Source of the DNA: an uncultured Propionibacteriaceae bacterium
GTDB lineage: Bacteria; Actinomycetota; Actinomycetes; Propionibacteriales; Propionibacteriaceae
Length of the DNA: 40,352 bases
Direction: 5' to 3'
NCBI GenBank assembly: GCA_902805915.1
Contig: CADCUO010000043.1
Span: 1 to 40,352 of the forward strand
The translations under genes and the position numbers were made by a program. Below, piece after piece: positions 33,460 through 40,352 of the stretch. A model generated the notes under the pieces. It worked only from the letters and a program-made list of their open reading frames with translations, did no database searches and was not told the DNA's origin. Position 1 is the stretch's first letter. Each line of letters opens with the position of its first letter.

Positions 33460-33734
33460 CCATCTACATCGACGCTCCGGACTGGCCCGGCCACGGCCGG
33501 CTCTGGTCGCACCTGGTCAGCGACGTGTCGTACGACGAGCTGCACGAGTTCGCCGCTGGGCTCGGTATCCCGCAGCGGGCGTTCGAGCGGGACCACTATG
33601 ACGTGGTAGCGGAACGGCACGCCGAGGCGTTGGCTGCCGGGGCGCAGCTGGTCACGTCACGGGAGATCGTCGGGCTGCTGCACCGGGCCGGTTTGCGGCG
33701 GCGCAAGGACTCCCGGCTCGGGCCGCTGGGCTGA
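33456..33734 (+). CDS. DUF4031 family protein
   Basis: A 92-residue protein of the DUF4031 family: IYIDAPDWPGHGRLWSHLVSD at the N terminus, then ELHEFAAGLGIPQRAFERDHYDV and a basic C terminus (GLRRRKDSR). It has invariant-looking Trp, His and Asp residues suited to metal or nucleotide binding, but no known activity. The GTG start overlaps the cutC stop (GTGA). It ends 11 bases before ldcA. Confidence 0.88.
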   Translation: MTIYIDAPDWPGHGRLWSHLVSDVSYDELHEFAAGLGIPQRAFERDHYDVVAERHAEALAAGAQLVTSREIVGLLHRAGLRRRKDSRLGPLG

Positions 33735-33745
33735 GCAACTACTCG

Positions 33746-34726
33746 ATGACTGACCACAGCACCCCAGCCGTCGATGACTCGCTCCAGGCGATCTCCATGG
33801 ATTCGGGGCCGCGGATCTGGCCGGAACCCTTACGTGCAGGCGATGTGGTGACCGTGGTGGCGCCCAGCGGACCGTCCGATGCCGACCGTATCCGCGCTGG
33901 AGCGGAGATCCTGCGGTCTTGGGGGTTGGAGGTCCGGTATTCCCTCCACGCGCTGGGTACGCCTGCGCCGGGCCCGCAGCAACGGCTGAGCTACCTGTCC
34001 GCCGACGACCCCGCCCGGGCCGACGACTTCACGGCCGCGTGGACCGATCCGGCAACGTCTGCGATCTGGGCGGCCCGCGGTGGCTACGGTGCTCAGCGGA
34101 TGGTCGACATGATCAACTTCGACGCGTTGCGGTCCGCAGGTGTCAAGCACTTGATCGGGTTCTCCGACATCACAGCGCTGCATGCCAGGCTGGGCCGTGA
34201 GCTCGGGCAGGTGACGGTACACGGACCGGTCGTAGGATCCTTGGCGCAGCTGACCGACACACCGAGCGTCACCCAGCTACGCAGATTGATCATGAAGCCA
34301 GCCCGGCGCGGTACCGTGCTCAGCCGTGGAGCTGCCCTGGTATCGGGCAGGGGAGAGGGGCGGCTGATCGGCGGCAATCTCAGCCTGGTCGCCAGCGACA
34401 TCGGGGTGGAACCGATCCCGACGGAGGCCTGCATCGCCGTCTTCGAGGACGTTGGGGAGGACAGCTACCGGGTCGACCGGATGCTGACCCAGCTGTTGCG
34501 GTCCGGCTGGTTCGACTCCGTCGTCGGTGTAGTGGTGGGGGACTTCACCGAGTGCGATGACGCCGCTCTGGTCGCCCAGGCAGTTGCAGACCGTCTCGGT
34601 GATCTTGGTGTACCTGTGCTGTGGGGTGCCACCGTTGGCCATGGTGACCGTAACCTTGCGCTCCCGCTGGGGGCCCAGGTGTGCTTGGACGCCGACTTCC
34701 AGCAAGCGGTGCTCACGCTGTGCTGA
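33746..34726 (+). CDS. LD-carboxypeptidase (peptidase S66)
   Basis: Cytosolic serine peptidase of the S66 family, 326 residues, which removes the terminal D-Ala from tetrapeptides during murein recycling; self-immunity proteins of the MccF type share the fold. The nucleophile is the serine in LIGFSDITALH, the catalytic glutamate is in VFEDVGEDSYR, and the histidine in TVGHGDRN. ARGGYGAQRM is the conserved region before the nucleophile. Last of the four-gene run with dipeptidase, cutC and DUF4031, and convergent with the HelD-like gene. Confidence 0.9.
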   Translation: MTDHSTPAVDDSLQAISMDSGPRIWPEPLRAGDVVTVVAPSGPSDADRIRAGAEILRSWGLEVRYSLHALGTPAPGPQQRLSYLSADDPARADDFTAAWTDPATSAIWAARGGYGAQRMVDMINFDALRSAGVKHLIGFSDITALHARLGRELGQVTVHGPVVGSLAQLTDTPSVTQLRRLIMKPARRGTVLSRGAALVSGRGEGRLIGGNLSLVASDIGVEPIPTEACIAVFEDVGEDSYRVDRMLTQLLRSGWFDSVVGVVVGDFTECDDAALVAQAVADRLGDLGVPVLWGATVGHGDRNLALPLGAQVCLDADFQQAVLTLC

Positions 34727-34752
34727 CAAGGCCCCACCGACGGCGATGATGC

Positions 34753-36792
34753 CTACGCCGCCAGCACGGCTGGCAGATCGCGAGAATGTACGACGACCAG
34801 GGAGGTAACCGCCCGGGTCAGGCAGACGTACAGGCGGCGTAGCCCGGTTACCTCGTCAGGCTCGCCGGCAACGATGTCGTGCGGTTCCAGCAGCACCACA
34901 TGGTCGAACTCCAAGCCCTTGGCCAGCGATGCCGGCACCAGCTCCACCCGAGTCGCGAATGCCTGCGCCTCCTCGCCGAGCACGTCGAAGCCGATCGGCT
35001 GGGCTTCCAACGCCGTACGTACCGTGGCGACTGCGGCATCCGCGACGATCACGCCGACCGTCCCTTCATGATCAAGAGCCGCGCGGACGGCTTGGACCAG
35101 TCCGGTCATTGTTGCCGAGCCTCGACGCAGGTCCAGCTCGCCGCGGTGCCGCCGTACCGAGTGCGGCGGCCGCAGCCCCGGCGCGATGGTGGGCAGCAGC
35201 CGCGCCGCGAAGTCGATCACCGCGCCGGGCACCCGGAAGCCGGCGACCAGCTCCTCGATCACCGTATCGGGCTGACCGAGGTGGTCCAGTGACTCGCGCC
35301 AGGATCGGGTACCCCACGGCGTGGTTGCCTGAGCCAGATCTCCCAGCACTGTCACCGAACCGGTGCTGGCTCGGCGCCCGACGGCACGAAGCTGCATCGG
35401 CGAAAGGTCCTGGGCTTCGTCCAGGATGACGTGACCCAGGCTCGGCGTGCGGTTCAGCAGATCGGCTGCCTCGTCGATCAGGACCACATCGGCCAAGGAC
35501 CAGCTGGTCGCCGCGACCGACCTGGCCGGCTTACGGCTGAGGATCGCGCGCTGTTCGTCAGCGGTCAGGATCCCCTCGGCTGACCGCGCCAGGAAGTCCG
35601 CATCGGTGAGCAGCTTCAAGATCAGCTTCGCCGGGTCGAGTGGTGGCCACAGCTGGTCGGCGTACGCCTTCACCGGACGGCTGCGGGCCACCGCGTTCTG
35701 CACCCGATCATCGGGGGAGTCGCCGGACGCCTCCATCCGGAGCAGCACCCGGTGCGCGAGGCGCTGGGGCAGCATCGCGCGGCCAGCCTCATAGCGGACG
35801 CCTCGGGTCTTCAGCTCCTCGACGATCTCGTCCGCTACATATCCCGGAACGCGCCATTGGTGTGCGCCGCGGGGGACAACCAGCGGGGTCGATGCGGTAC
35901 CGAGGTGGCCCCAGACCGCTCGGCGCAGCACCTCGGCCATCCGGGCGTCCCCCTTGACCAGGGCTGCCGGGACCAGGTCGAACCCCTTGATGGTGATCTT
36001 GGTGGCCGAGCTGACCAGCGAGGTAATGGTGGCCTGGCTGGCATCGATCTCGCCCAGAGCCGGCAGCACATCGGCGATGTAGGAGAGGAAGCTGTCGTTC
36101 GGGCCGACCACCATCACACCGGACCGGGACAGCTGATCCCGAAACGCATACAGCAGGTACGCCGCCCGGTGCAGGCCCACAGCGGTCTTCCCGGTGCCGG
36201 GCGCCCCCTGGACACACAGGGACTGGGCCAGCCCGGCTCGTACGATGCTGTCCTGCTCGGGCTGGATGGTGGCCACGATGTCGCGCATCGGGCCGGTCCG
36301 GGGGCGCTCGATCTCTGACTCCAGGATCTGGGAGTCGACCTGGGAGGTTTCGCGAACCAGGTCCTCGTCCTCGAATGCGGTCAACCGGCCGGAGTGGAAC
36401 CCGAACCGACGTCGCAGCCGTACCCGCATGGGGTCACCGGGCCGCGCCTGGTAGAAGGGCAGCGACATTCCCGCCCGCCAGTCGATCACCATCGGCTCAC
36501 CGCCCGCCTCACCCACCACATGACGGCGTCCGATGTAGAGCACCTCATCGTGCTCAGCTCCCAAACCGGCGTCGTAGTCCAGCCGGCCGAAGAACAGTGG
36601 CACAGTCGGGTCGTCCTCGAGCGCCTTCATCCGGCGGTAGAGCACCTGCTTGAGATGCTCGGTGGAGACGCGGTCGCCGCCTTGGGCCTGGAGGCTGGCA
36701 GTGTGCTCCCGCATCCTGCGCAGCGCCGCCCGGGACTCGATGAGGTGCTGGCGTTCGGAGCTGAGGACGTCGGTGTCGTCGGAATCGGGCAT
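34753..36792 (-). CDS. HelD-like superfamily 1 ATPase (RNA polymerase recycling factor family)
   Basis: A 679-residue UvrD-like ATPase. The N-terminal coiled-coil (SSERQHLIESRAALRRMREH) is the arm that enters RNA polymerase in HelD proteins. Walker A is GAPGTGKTAVG (196-206), Walker B VILDEAQDLSP, and the C-terminal helicase motifs include LYVCLTRAV. HelD frees stalled polymerase from nucleic acid; the actinobacterial relative HelR can also displace rifampicin. ATG 36792 is chosen because GGAGAG lies six bases before it. No palindromic rifamycin-associated element is seen upstream. Confidence 0.88.
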   Translation of the reverse strand: MPDSDDTDVLSSERQHLIESRAALRRMREHTASLQAQGGDRVSTEHLKQVLYRRMKALEDDPTVPLFFGRLDYDAGLGAEHDEVLYIGRRHVVGEAGGEPMVIDWRAGMSLPFYQARPGDPMRVRLRRRFGFHSGRLTAFEDEDLVRETSQVDSQILESEIERPRTGPMRDIVATIQPEQDSIVRAGLAQSLCVQGAPGTGKTAVGLHRAAYLLYAFRDQLSRSGVMVVGPNDSFLSYIADVLPALGEIDASQATITSLVSSATKITIKGFDLVPAALVKGDARMAEVLRRAVWGHLGTASTPLVVPRGAHQWRVPGYVADEIVEELKTRGVRYEAGRAMLPQRLAHRVLLRMEASGDSPDDRVQNAVARSRPVKAYADQLWPPLDPAKLILKLLTDADFLARSAEGILTADEQRAILSRKPARSVAATSWSLADVVLIDEAADLLNRTPSLGHVILDEAQDLSPMQLRAVGRRASTGSVTVLGDLAQATTPWGTRSWRESLDHLGQPDTVIEELVAGFRVPGAVIDFAARLLPTIAPGLRPPHSVRRHRGELDLRRGSATMTGLVQAVRAALDHEGTVGVIVADAAVATVRTALEAQPIGFDVLGEEAQAFATRVELVPASLAKGLEFDHVVLLEPHDIVAGEPDEVTGLRRLYVCLTRAVTSLVVVHSRDLPAVLAA

Positions 36793-36839
36793 GCAAAGCT
36801 CTCCGATGCAACTCGGCGGGTGTCTGGGGGCGAGGGGCC

Positions 36840-36868
36840 ACGTTACACGCCCACACCTCGGCCGTCCA
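36840..36868 (-). promoter_or_regulatory. Putative promoter of the HelD-like gene
   Basis: On the minus strand, TGGACG (36868-36863) and TAACGT (36845-36840) are separated by exactly 17 bases, giving a predicted start near 36833 and a leader of about 40 bases. Matches to the sigma-70 consensus are moderate. Confidence 0.45.
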
Positions 36869-36892
36869 CAGGTTTGGATCTTGGGTAGTGGG

Positions 36893-37277
36893 TCAGTTCG
36901 AATCAAGCTCAAGCTGTCGGAGCCGATCCATGGTGTCTTCGAAGCCCCAACCTTCAGCGATCCCTCCCATTGACAACCCGGAAGAAGTAGACCTCCGCCA
37001 CGTTTGTGAAGCGGCGTCCCGTGGGCGGTTGACCAGGCCAGGTGCCAGAATGGGTGCCGGAGCAAGCGAACCTGCCAACCACAGTCTCACCCTCGGCGAC
37101 TAGTTGGACGATGCGCATGCGCACGTTACTGAACGAGGCCAAGAAGGGCCCCACCCACTGATGCGCTATCGGAGCGAGTTGGGGCGTGTACAACTCATCG
37201 AGAACGCTGACGTTGCCGGTGTTCATCACCTCGTTGATGAGCCGCCGCACGATCTCCTTGGGATCAGGATTGGACAT
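36893..37277 (-). pseudogene. SnoaL-like ester cyclase, frameshifted near the C terminus
   Basis: A SnoaL/ester-cyclase-type cone-fold protein. From ATG 37277 (after GAGGAG) the frame is intact to YFFRVVNGRDR, then hits TGA at 36954. Removing one base from the CCC at 36962-36964 restores RIAEGWGFEDTMDRLRQLELDSN and a stop at 36893, giving 127 residues, the normal family length; the restored WGFEDTMDRLRQL matches the usual family ending. So a single +1 insertion breaks the gene. Function of the intact form is unknown. The insertion may be a sequencing error. Confidence 0.8.
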
Positions 37278-37299
37278 GGCGCTCCTCACAGATAGGGGG

Positions 37300-37635
37300 C
37301 TAGGTCGCGCGGGGTGCGTACATGATCACCGCTACTCCGATTAGGCAGAGCAAAGCACCCGCGAGGTCGTACCTGTCGGGGCGGAACCCATCAAGGATCA
37401 TCCCCCACGCCAGTGATCCGGCTACGAATACCCCGCCGTAGGCCGCCAAAATCCGGCCGAAATGCGGGTCGGGTTGAAGGGTGGCGACGAAGCCATAGAG
37501 GCCGAGGGCGATCACCCCAAGTCCCGCCCATAGCCAGCCACGGTTCTCACGGACCGCCTGCCAGACCAGCCATGCGCCGCCGATCTCGGCGACGGCCGCA
37601 AGCACGAACAAAAGCACGGACCGAATGATCGTCAT
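37300..37635 (-). CDS. YnfA family (UPF0060) membrane protein
   Basis: A 111-residue inner-membrane protein with four hydrophobic helices. It has the family blocks [39 protein letters not shown], and [19 protein letters not shown]. YnfA proteins resemble small multidrug resistance transporters, and some have been linked to export of cationic compounds; physiological role uncertain. ATG 37635 begins right before the first helix. The 220 bases upstream, to the next gene, show nothing I recognise. Confidence 0.9.
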   Translation of the reverse strand: MTIIRSVLLFVLAAVAEIGGAWLVWQAVRENRGWLWAGLGVIALGLYGFVATLQPDPHFGRILAAYGGVFVAGSLAWGMILDGFRPDRYDLAGALLCLIGVAVIMYAPRAT

Positions 37636-37855
37636 GAGCCCAGCCTGCCAGCCCCATAGCTCCAGCAGTGCAGCCATCTGGTAGGGGTTAGTTCGAGCCG
37701 AGTCATTGCGACAGATGTCAATCCCATGGGGAGAGAGCGGGGACGCTCGTATGTCGCTAAGCCCAACACTGGTAGCGTTGTGGAGGGATTCCATCGAACA
37801 AAGCGGCGTGCCAGGCGACGACTCGGATCCATTCGCGTGAAGCCGAATGAAATGC

Positions 37856-38107
37856 TCAATCGCCCTTTGGCGTCCCCCAACCCCGCAGTGCGGCCTTGCG
37901 CGCAATCTCTGACCGCTGCTCAGGTGTCAATTTATCGGCCCGCGCCTTGCCGCCTTCAAGTCCACCCTTTGCGGCCCAGGGCCACGCGCTGCCGGGTCTT
38001 CCCCGTCGTCTATCGGTTCGGGCTTGTCCTCGTCTACGGAGTCCGCCCATGATGGACGCAGCGAGCGCATTCAGGTCGGTTGGGTGTTTGCGTGAGCGGT
38101 CAGGCAT
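37856..38107 (-). pseudogene. Small basic 'GGKARA' family protein with three apparent single-base insertions
   Basis: The open frame gives 83 residues, with a family-like start (MPDRSRKHPTDLNALAAS) and end ([27 protein letters not shown]). The middle (LRRRGQARTDRRRGRPGSAWPWA) looks wrong. Removing one base at each of 38043-38044, 37986 and 37965-37967 turns it into DSVDEDKPEPIDDGEDPAAVALGRKGG, which matches the acidic linker and PAAVALGRxGG core common in this actinobacterial family. Three +1 changes keep the ends in frame. Function unknown, possibly nucleic-acid binding. Real damage or base errors. Confidence 0.65.
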
Positions 38108-38174
38108 GACTCCATTCGTCCCACGGTCCGAGCGGGCGTCAGGATCGTCCGATTCACTGACCCACTACCGGACC

Positions 38175-38279
38175 GCGATAACTGTCCAGGAATCGTCCCC
38201 TCATCAGCGCCGCCTCACTGGCTCCACGCCTGGAGGCGGGTGGGCTGGCTCGATGAGGGGACGATTTCTGGACTATCGC
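38175..38279. repeat. 105-bp inverted repeat element (REP/MITE-like)
   Basis: The left arm 38175-38205 (from GCGATA to CCCCTCATC) is matched by the reverse complement at 38252-38279, with 27 of 28 bases paired plus two or three unpaired bases in the left arm. The 46-base centre holds a further hairpin, CCGCCTC (38210-38216) with GAGGCGG (38233-38239). It lies alone in the 237-bp gap between divergent genes. The long arms and lack of a T-run suggest a dispersed palindromic element rather than a terminator. Confidence 0.75.
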
Positions 38280-38344
38280 CCGATACCTCGGCCCACCCAC
38301 GATGAGCCGTACGGCATGCTGAGCCGTGCACCCGGAAAGGCACC

Positions 38345-38419
38345 ATGCCCCCTGACCACATGACCCCTGACCACATGATCCCCGACGACATGACCCCCGA
38401 CGACATGACGACTGACGAC
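38345..38419. repeat. Five 15-bp tandem repeats, each beginning with ATG
   Basis: Units at 38345, 38360, 38375, 38390 and 38405 follow ATGACCCCTGACCAC with small changes. They form the N-terminal 25 codons of the NUDIX gene and place an in-frame start codon every 15 bases. Confidence 0.93.
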
Positions 38420-38986
38420 ATTCACCGGCCCACATTCCCGATCCCAGACGACCCGGCGGACCGGCCCCGCAGATCCCGGACCGCGGTGCGGGTCATCATG
38501 GTCAACGCCAGCGACGAGGTGCTGCTGTTCGAGGACAGTGACCCGGGCCTGCCCGAGTTCCGTTGGTGGGTGACACCTGGCGGCGGGATCGACCCCGGAG
38601 AGACCGAGGTGGAGGCAGCGGTGCGGGAGGTGGCCGAGGAGACCGGGTACGTGATGCCGCCGGCGGACCTGCTCGGGCCGGTCGCGCGGCGCCACGTCGT
38701 CCACGGCTACTCCGACCAGGTGCTGGAGCAGACGGAGGCGTTCTTCTTCGCCCGGGTGGGCGAGTTCGATGTCGACATCACCGGTCACACGGTCGAGGAG
38801 CAGCTCACCTTGCAGCAGAGCAGATGGTGGCCGAAGGAGGAGCTGGCTGTCACCACCGCCTGGATCTGGCCAGCGGAGCTGGTCGAGCTGTGGGATCTTG
38901 CTCAACAGCCGAGCGGGTGGCCTCTCGACCTAGGGGTCCAGGAGGAGTCCACCCTGGCAGCTGGCGCAGTGACCCGGGAAGGCTGA
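38345..38986 (+). CDS. NUDIX hydrolase with repetitive N terminus
   Basis: A 213-residue nucleotide or phosphoanhydride hydrolase. The Nudix box is complete: GGGIDPGETEVEAAVREVAEETGY (79-102), with REVAEE supplying the metal ligands. WWVTPGG before it and RWWPKEEL after are typical of actinobacterial members of broad specificity. The first 25 residues are five pentapeptides of the form M-x-[PT]-D-[DH], each starting with Met, encoded by 15-bp repeats, so five ATG codons are in frame. GGAAAGG four bases before 38345 marks the first as the main start; the Nudix domain begins near residue 45. Confidence 0.9.
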   Translation: MPPDHMTPDHMIPDDMTPDDMTTDDIHRPTFPIPDDPADRPRRSRTAVRVIMVNASDEVLLFEDSDPGLPEFRWWVTPGGGIDPGETEVEAAVREVAEETGYVMPPADLLGPVARRHVVHGYSDQVLEQTEAFFFARVGEFDVDITGHTVEEQLTLQQSRWWPKEELAVTTAWIWPAELVELWDLAQQPSGWPLDLGVQEESTLAAGAVTREG

Positions 38987-38988
38987 CC

Positions 38989-39249
38989 TCAGCCGGCCGC
39001 GGACCTGGTGAGGTCGAGACTCTCCGTCACCGGCAGCTCCAGCTCTATCGACGCCGCCGGCATCGTGGGCATGGGACGGCGTGGCTCTCGAACCCCCGCG
39101 CCACCGTCGAGATCGTCTGGGAAGGGTGGCTCCCCGAAGCGGCCACCCCGCTGCGTGCGGAGCCGACTGCGCGCAGCTAGCGCGGCGCGATGCTGCTGTT
39201 CGAGCTTCTTTGCGGCTCGGCGGGCGCGTCGCTTGGTGACGGCGGCCAT
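38989..39249 (-). CDS. Small basic hypothetical protein
   Basis: An 86-residue protein with a strongly basic N terminus (TKRRARRAAKKLEQQHRAALAARSRLRTQR), a Pro/Gly-rich middle and an acidic end (IELELPVTESLDL). AGGAGG lies four bases before the ATG, a strong ribosome site, which supports a real gene. It is convergent with the NUDIX gene, with two bases between the stops. Not recognised; the basic helix may bind nucleic acid. Confidence 0.65.
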   Translation of the reverse strand: MAAVTKRRARRAAKKLEQQHRAALAARSRLRTQRGGRFGEPPFPDDLDGGAGVREPRRPMPTMPAASIELELPVTESLDLTRSAAG

Positions 39250-39334
39250 GGCTCCTCCTCAGCTGTGGGTGCCACCGAGCGTACGCGCGGATCAAGCCGC
39301 CGTCACCCCTTCCGCCGAGGAGGCCCGGGACAGG

Positions 39335-40352
39335 TCAGTCCGGCGCGACGGCGTCCTCGGCGTCCAGGATCCGGTAGGCGTAGCCCTGCTCGGCCAGGAA
39401 CCGCTGCCGATGCTGGGCGAAGTCGGCGTCGACGGTGTCCCGGGCGACTACCGCATAGAACCTCGCACTGACCCCGTCTTCCTTGGGGCGGAGCAGCCGG
39501 CCGAGCCGCTGCGCCTCCTCCTGGCGGGAGCCGAAGGCCCCTGAGACCTGGATGGCGATCTGGGCACTGGGCAGGTCGACGGAGAAGTTCGCCACCTTGC
39601 TCACCACCAGCAGGTCGATCTCACCGGACCTGAACTCCTTGTACAGCTTCTCCCGCTGCCGGACTGTGGTGTCCCCCTTGATCAGCGGCGCACCCAGCCG
39701 CTCGGACAGGTCGTCGAGCTGGTCCACGTACTGCCCGATCACCAGGGTCGGCAGTCCTTTGTGTTTGGCCACCAGGTCCACCACGACATCGGTTTTGGAG
39801 TCCGCGCTCGAGGCCAGCCGGTACCGTACGTCGGGCTCGGCCACTGCGTACGTCATCCGCTCCGCATCGGTCAGCGTGACCCGGACCTCGACGCAGTCAG
39901 CTGGGGCGATGTAGCCCTGTTGCTCGATGTCCTTCCACGGGGCGTCGTACCGCTTCGGCCCGATCAGGGAGAACACGTCACCTTCGCGGCCGTCCTCGCG
40001 TACCAGGGTCGCGGTCAGGCCCAGCCGGCGGCGGGCCTGCAGATCGGCCGTCATCCGGAACACCGGCGCGGGCAGCAGGTGGACCTCGTCGTAGATGATC
40101 AGCCCCCAGTCGCGGGCGTCGAACAGCTCCAGGTGCGGGTGCACGCCGCCGCGCTTGCTGGTGATCACCTGGTAGGTGGCGATGGTGACCGGCCGGATCT
40201 CCTTCTTGGCGCCGGAGTACTCACCGATCTCCTCCTCGGTCAGCGAGGTCCGCTTGACCAGCTCGTCGCGCCACTGCCGGGCCGAGACTGTGTTGGTGAC
40301 CAAGATCAACGTGGTCGCCTTGGCCTGCGCCATCGAGGCAGCCCCGACGATC
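39335..40352 (-). CDS. XPB/ERCC3-type DNA helicase (5' end outside the window)
   Basis: Superfamily 2 DNA helicase of the XPB type found in actinobacteria, C-terminal 339 residues only. The window cuts it just after the Walker A motif, with IVGAAS still visible upstream of MAQAKATTLILV. The DEVH box (LIIYDEVHLLP), LGLTATLVREDG, and the motif VI region EEAQRLGRLLRPKEDG are intact. The last residues (LAEQGYAYRIL) are typical of the bacterial XPB C terminus. It is thought to act in DNA repair or transcription-linked unwinding; its bacterial role is poorly defined. Confidence 0.93.
   Translation of the reverse strand, partial: IVGAASMAQAKATTLILVTNTVSARQWRDELVKRTSLTEEEIGEYSGAKKEIRPVTIATYQVITSKRGGVHPHLELFDARDWGLIIYDEVHLLPAPVFRMTADLQARRRLGLTATLVREDGREGDVFSLIGPKRYDAPWKDIEQQGYIAPADCVEVRVTLTDAERMTYAVAEPDVRYRLASSADSKTDVVVDLVAKHKGLPTLVIGQYVDQLDDLSERLGAPLIKGDTTVRQREKLYKEFRSGEIDLLVVSKVANFSVDLPSAQIAIQVSGAFGSRQEEAQRLGRLLRPKEDGVSARFYAVVARDTVDADFAQHRQRFLAEQGYAYRILDAEDAVAPD

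Noticed and set aside
36793..36900. Rifamycin-associated element upstream of the HelD-like gene
   Set aside because: No 19-bp palindrome of that type can be found; only a plain promoter-like pair.

Overview
The window is a high-GC chromosomal segment of an actinobacterium, most likely in or near the Propionibacteriaceae (a Microlunatus-like organism is my best guess). Signs of this are actinobacterial families (DUF3263, DUF6458, a TIGR03086 DinB-like protein, a WYL regulator, a HelD-type ATPase, an XPB-type helicase, RecQ fused to a phosphoribosyltransferase domain), a solitary groEL under CIRCE control, and several genes whose start lies 6-7 nt after a -10 box, as in leaderless mRNAs. I see no rRNA, tRNA, insertion sequence, prophage or CRISPR array.

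Layout. 0.2-3.3 kb: manA coupled to a Gfo/Idh/MocA oxidoreductase, then DUF3263 and an HExxH protein. 3.3-7.2 kb: a SAM-class riboswitch, a threonine-synthase-family enzyme, a MoaD/ThiS-like sulfur carrier and RecQ. The riboswitch and carrier suggest that the 'threonine synthase' makes homocysteine from O-phosphohomoserine (MetM/MetO-type route). 7.6-19.1 kb: a ten-gene leftward catabolic operon, read in transcription order as GH39 glycosidase, aldo/keto reductase, two ABC sugar permeases, a lipoprotein binding protein, SDR dehydrogenase, xylose-isomerase-like TIM-barrel protein, 3-hydroxyacyl-CoA-dehydrogenase-like enzyme, dihydroxyacetone-kinase-family kinase and a triosephosphate-isomerase paralogue. 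A divergent GntR/FCD regulator (19.5 kb) faces it across a region with a LacI-type palindrome. The likely logic is import of a glycoside, cytosolic hydrolysis, oxidation to a 3-keto sugar acid, decarboxylation to a ketose (perhaps a tetrulose), phosphorylation and isomerisation into central metabolism. I regard this as the most novel system here.

20.3-29.4 kb: a zinc alcohol dehydrogenase broken by an in-frame TAG, zwf, a small exported protein, a NagD-like HAD phosphatase, a WYL regulator divergent from a TIGR03086 protein, DUF1990, an Ldh_2-family dehydrogenase, two coupled small proteins and a DHA2-type MFS exporter. 29.5-34.7 kb: groEL with two CIRCE boxes and a strong terminator, then a compact run of M19 dipeptidase, CutC, DUF4031 and LD-carboxypeptidase. 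34.7-40.35 kb: HelD-like ATPase, a frameshifted ester cyclase, YnfA, a small basic protein with apparent internal frameshifts, a 105-bp inverted repeat, a NUDIX hydrolase, a small basic protein and the 3' part of an XPB helicase running off the right edge.

A recurring oddity is short in-frame tandem repeats at gene ends: 18-bp units in the dehydrogenase tail, (CGACTG)5 before the same gene, 15-bp units at the dipeptidase C terminus and 15-bp units each starting with ATG at the NUDIX N terminus. Bases 1-184 hold nothing I recognise.
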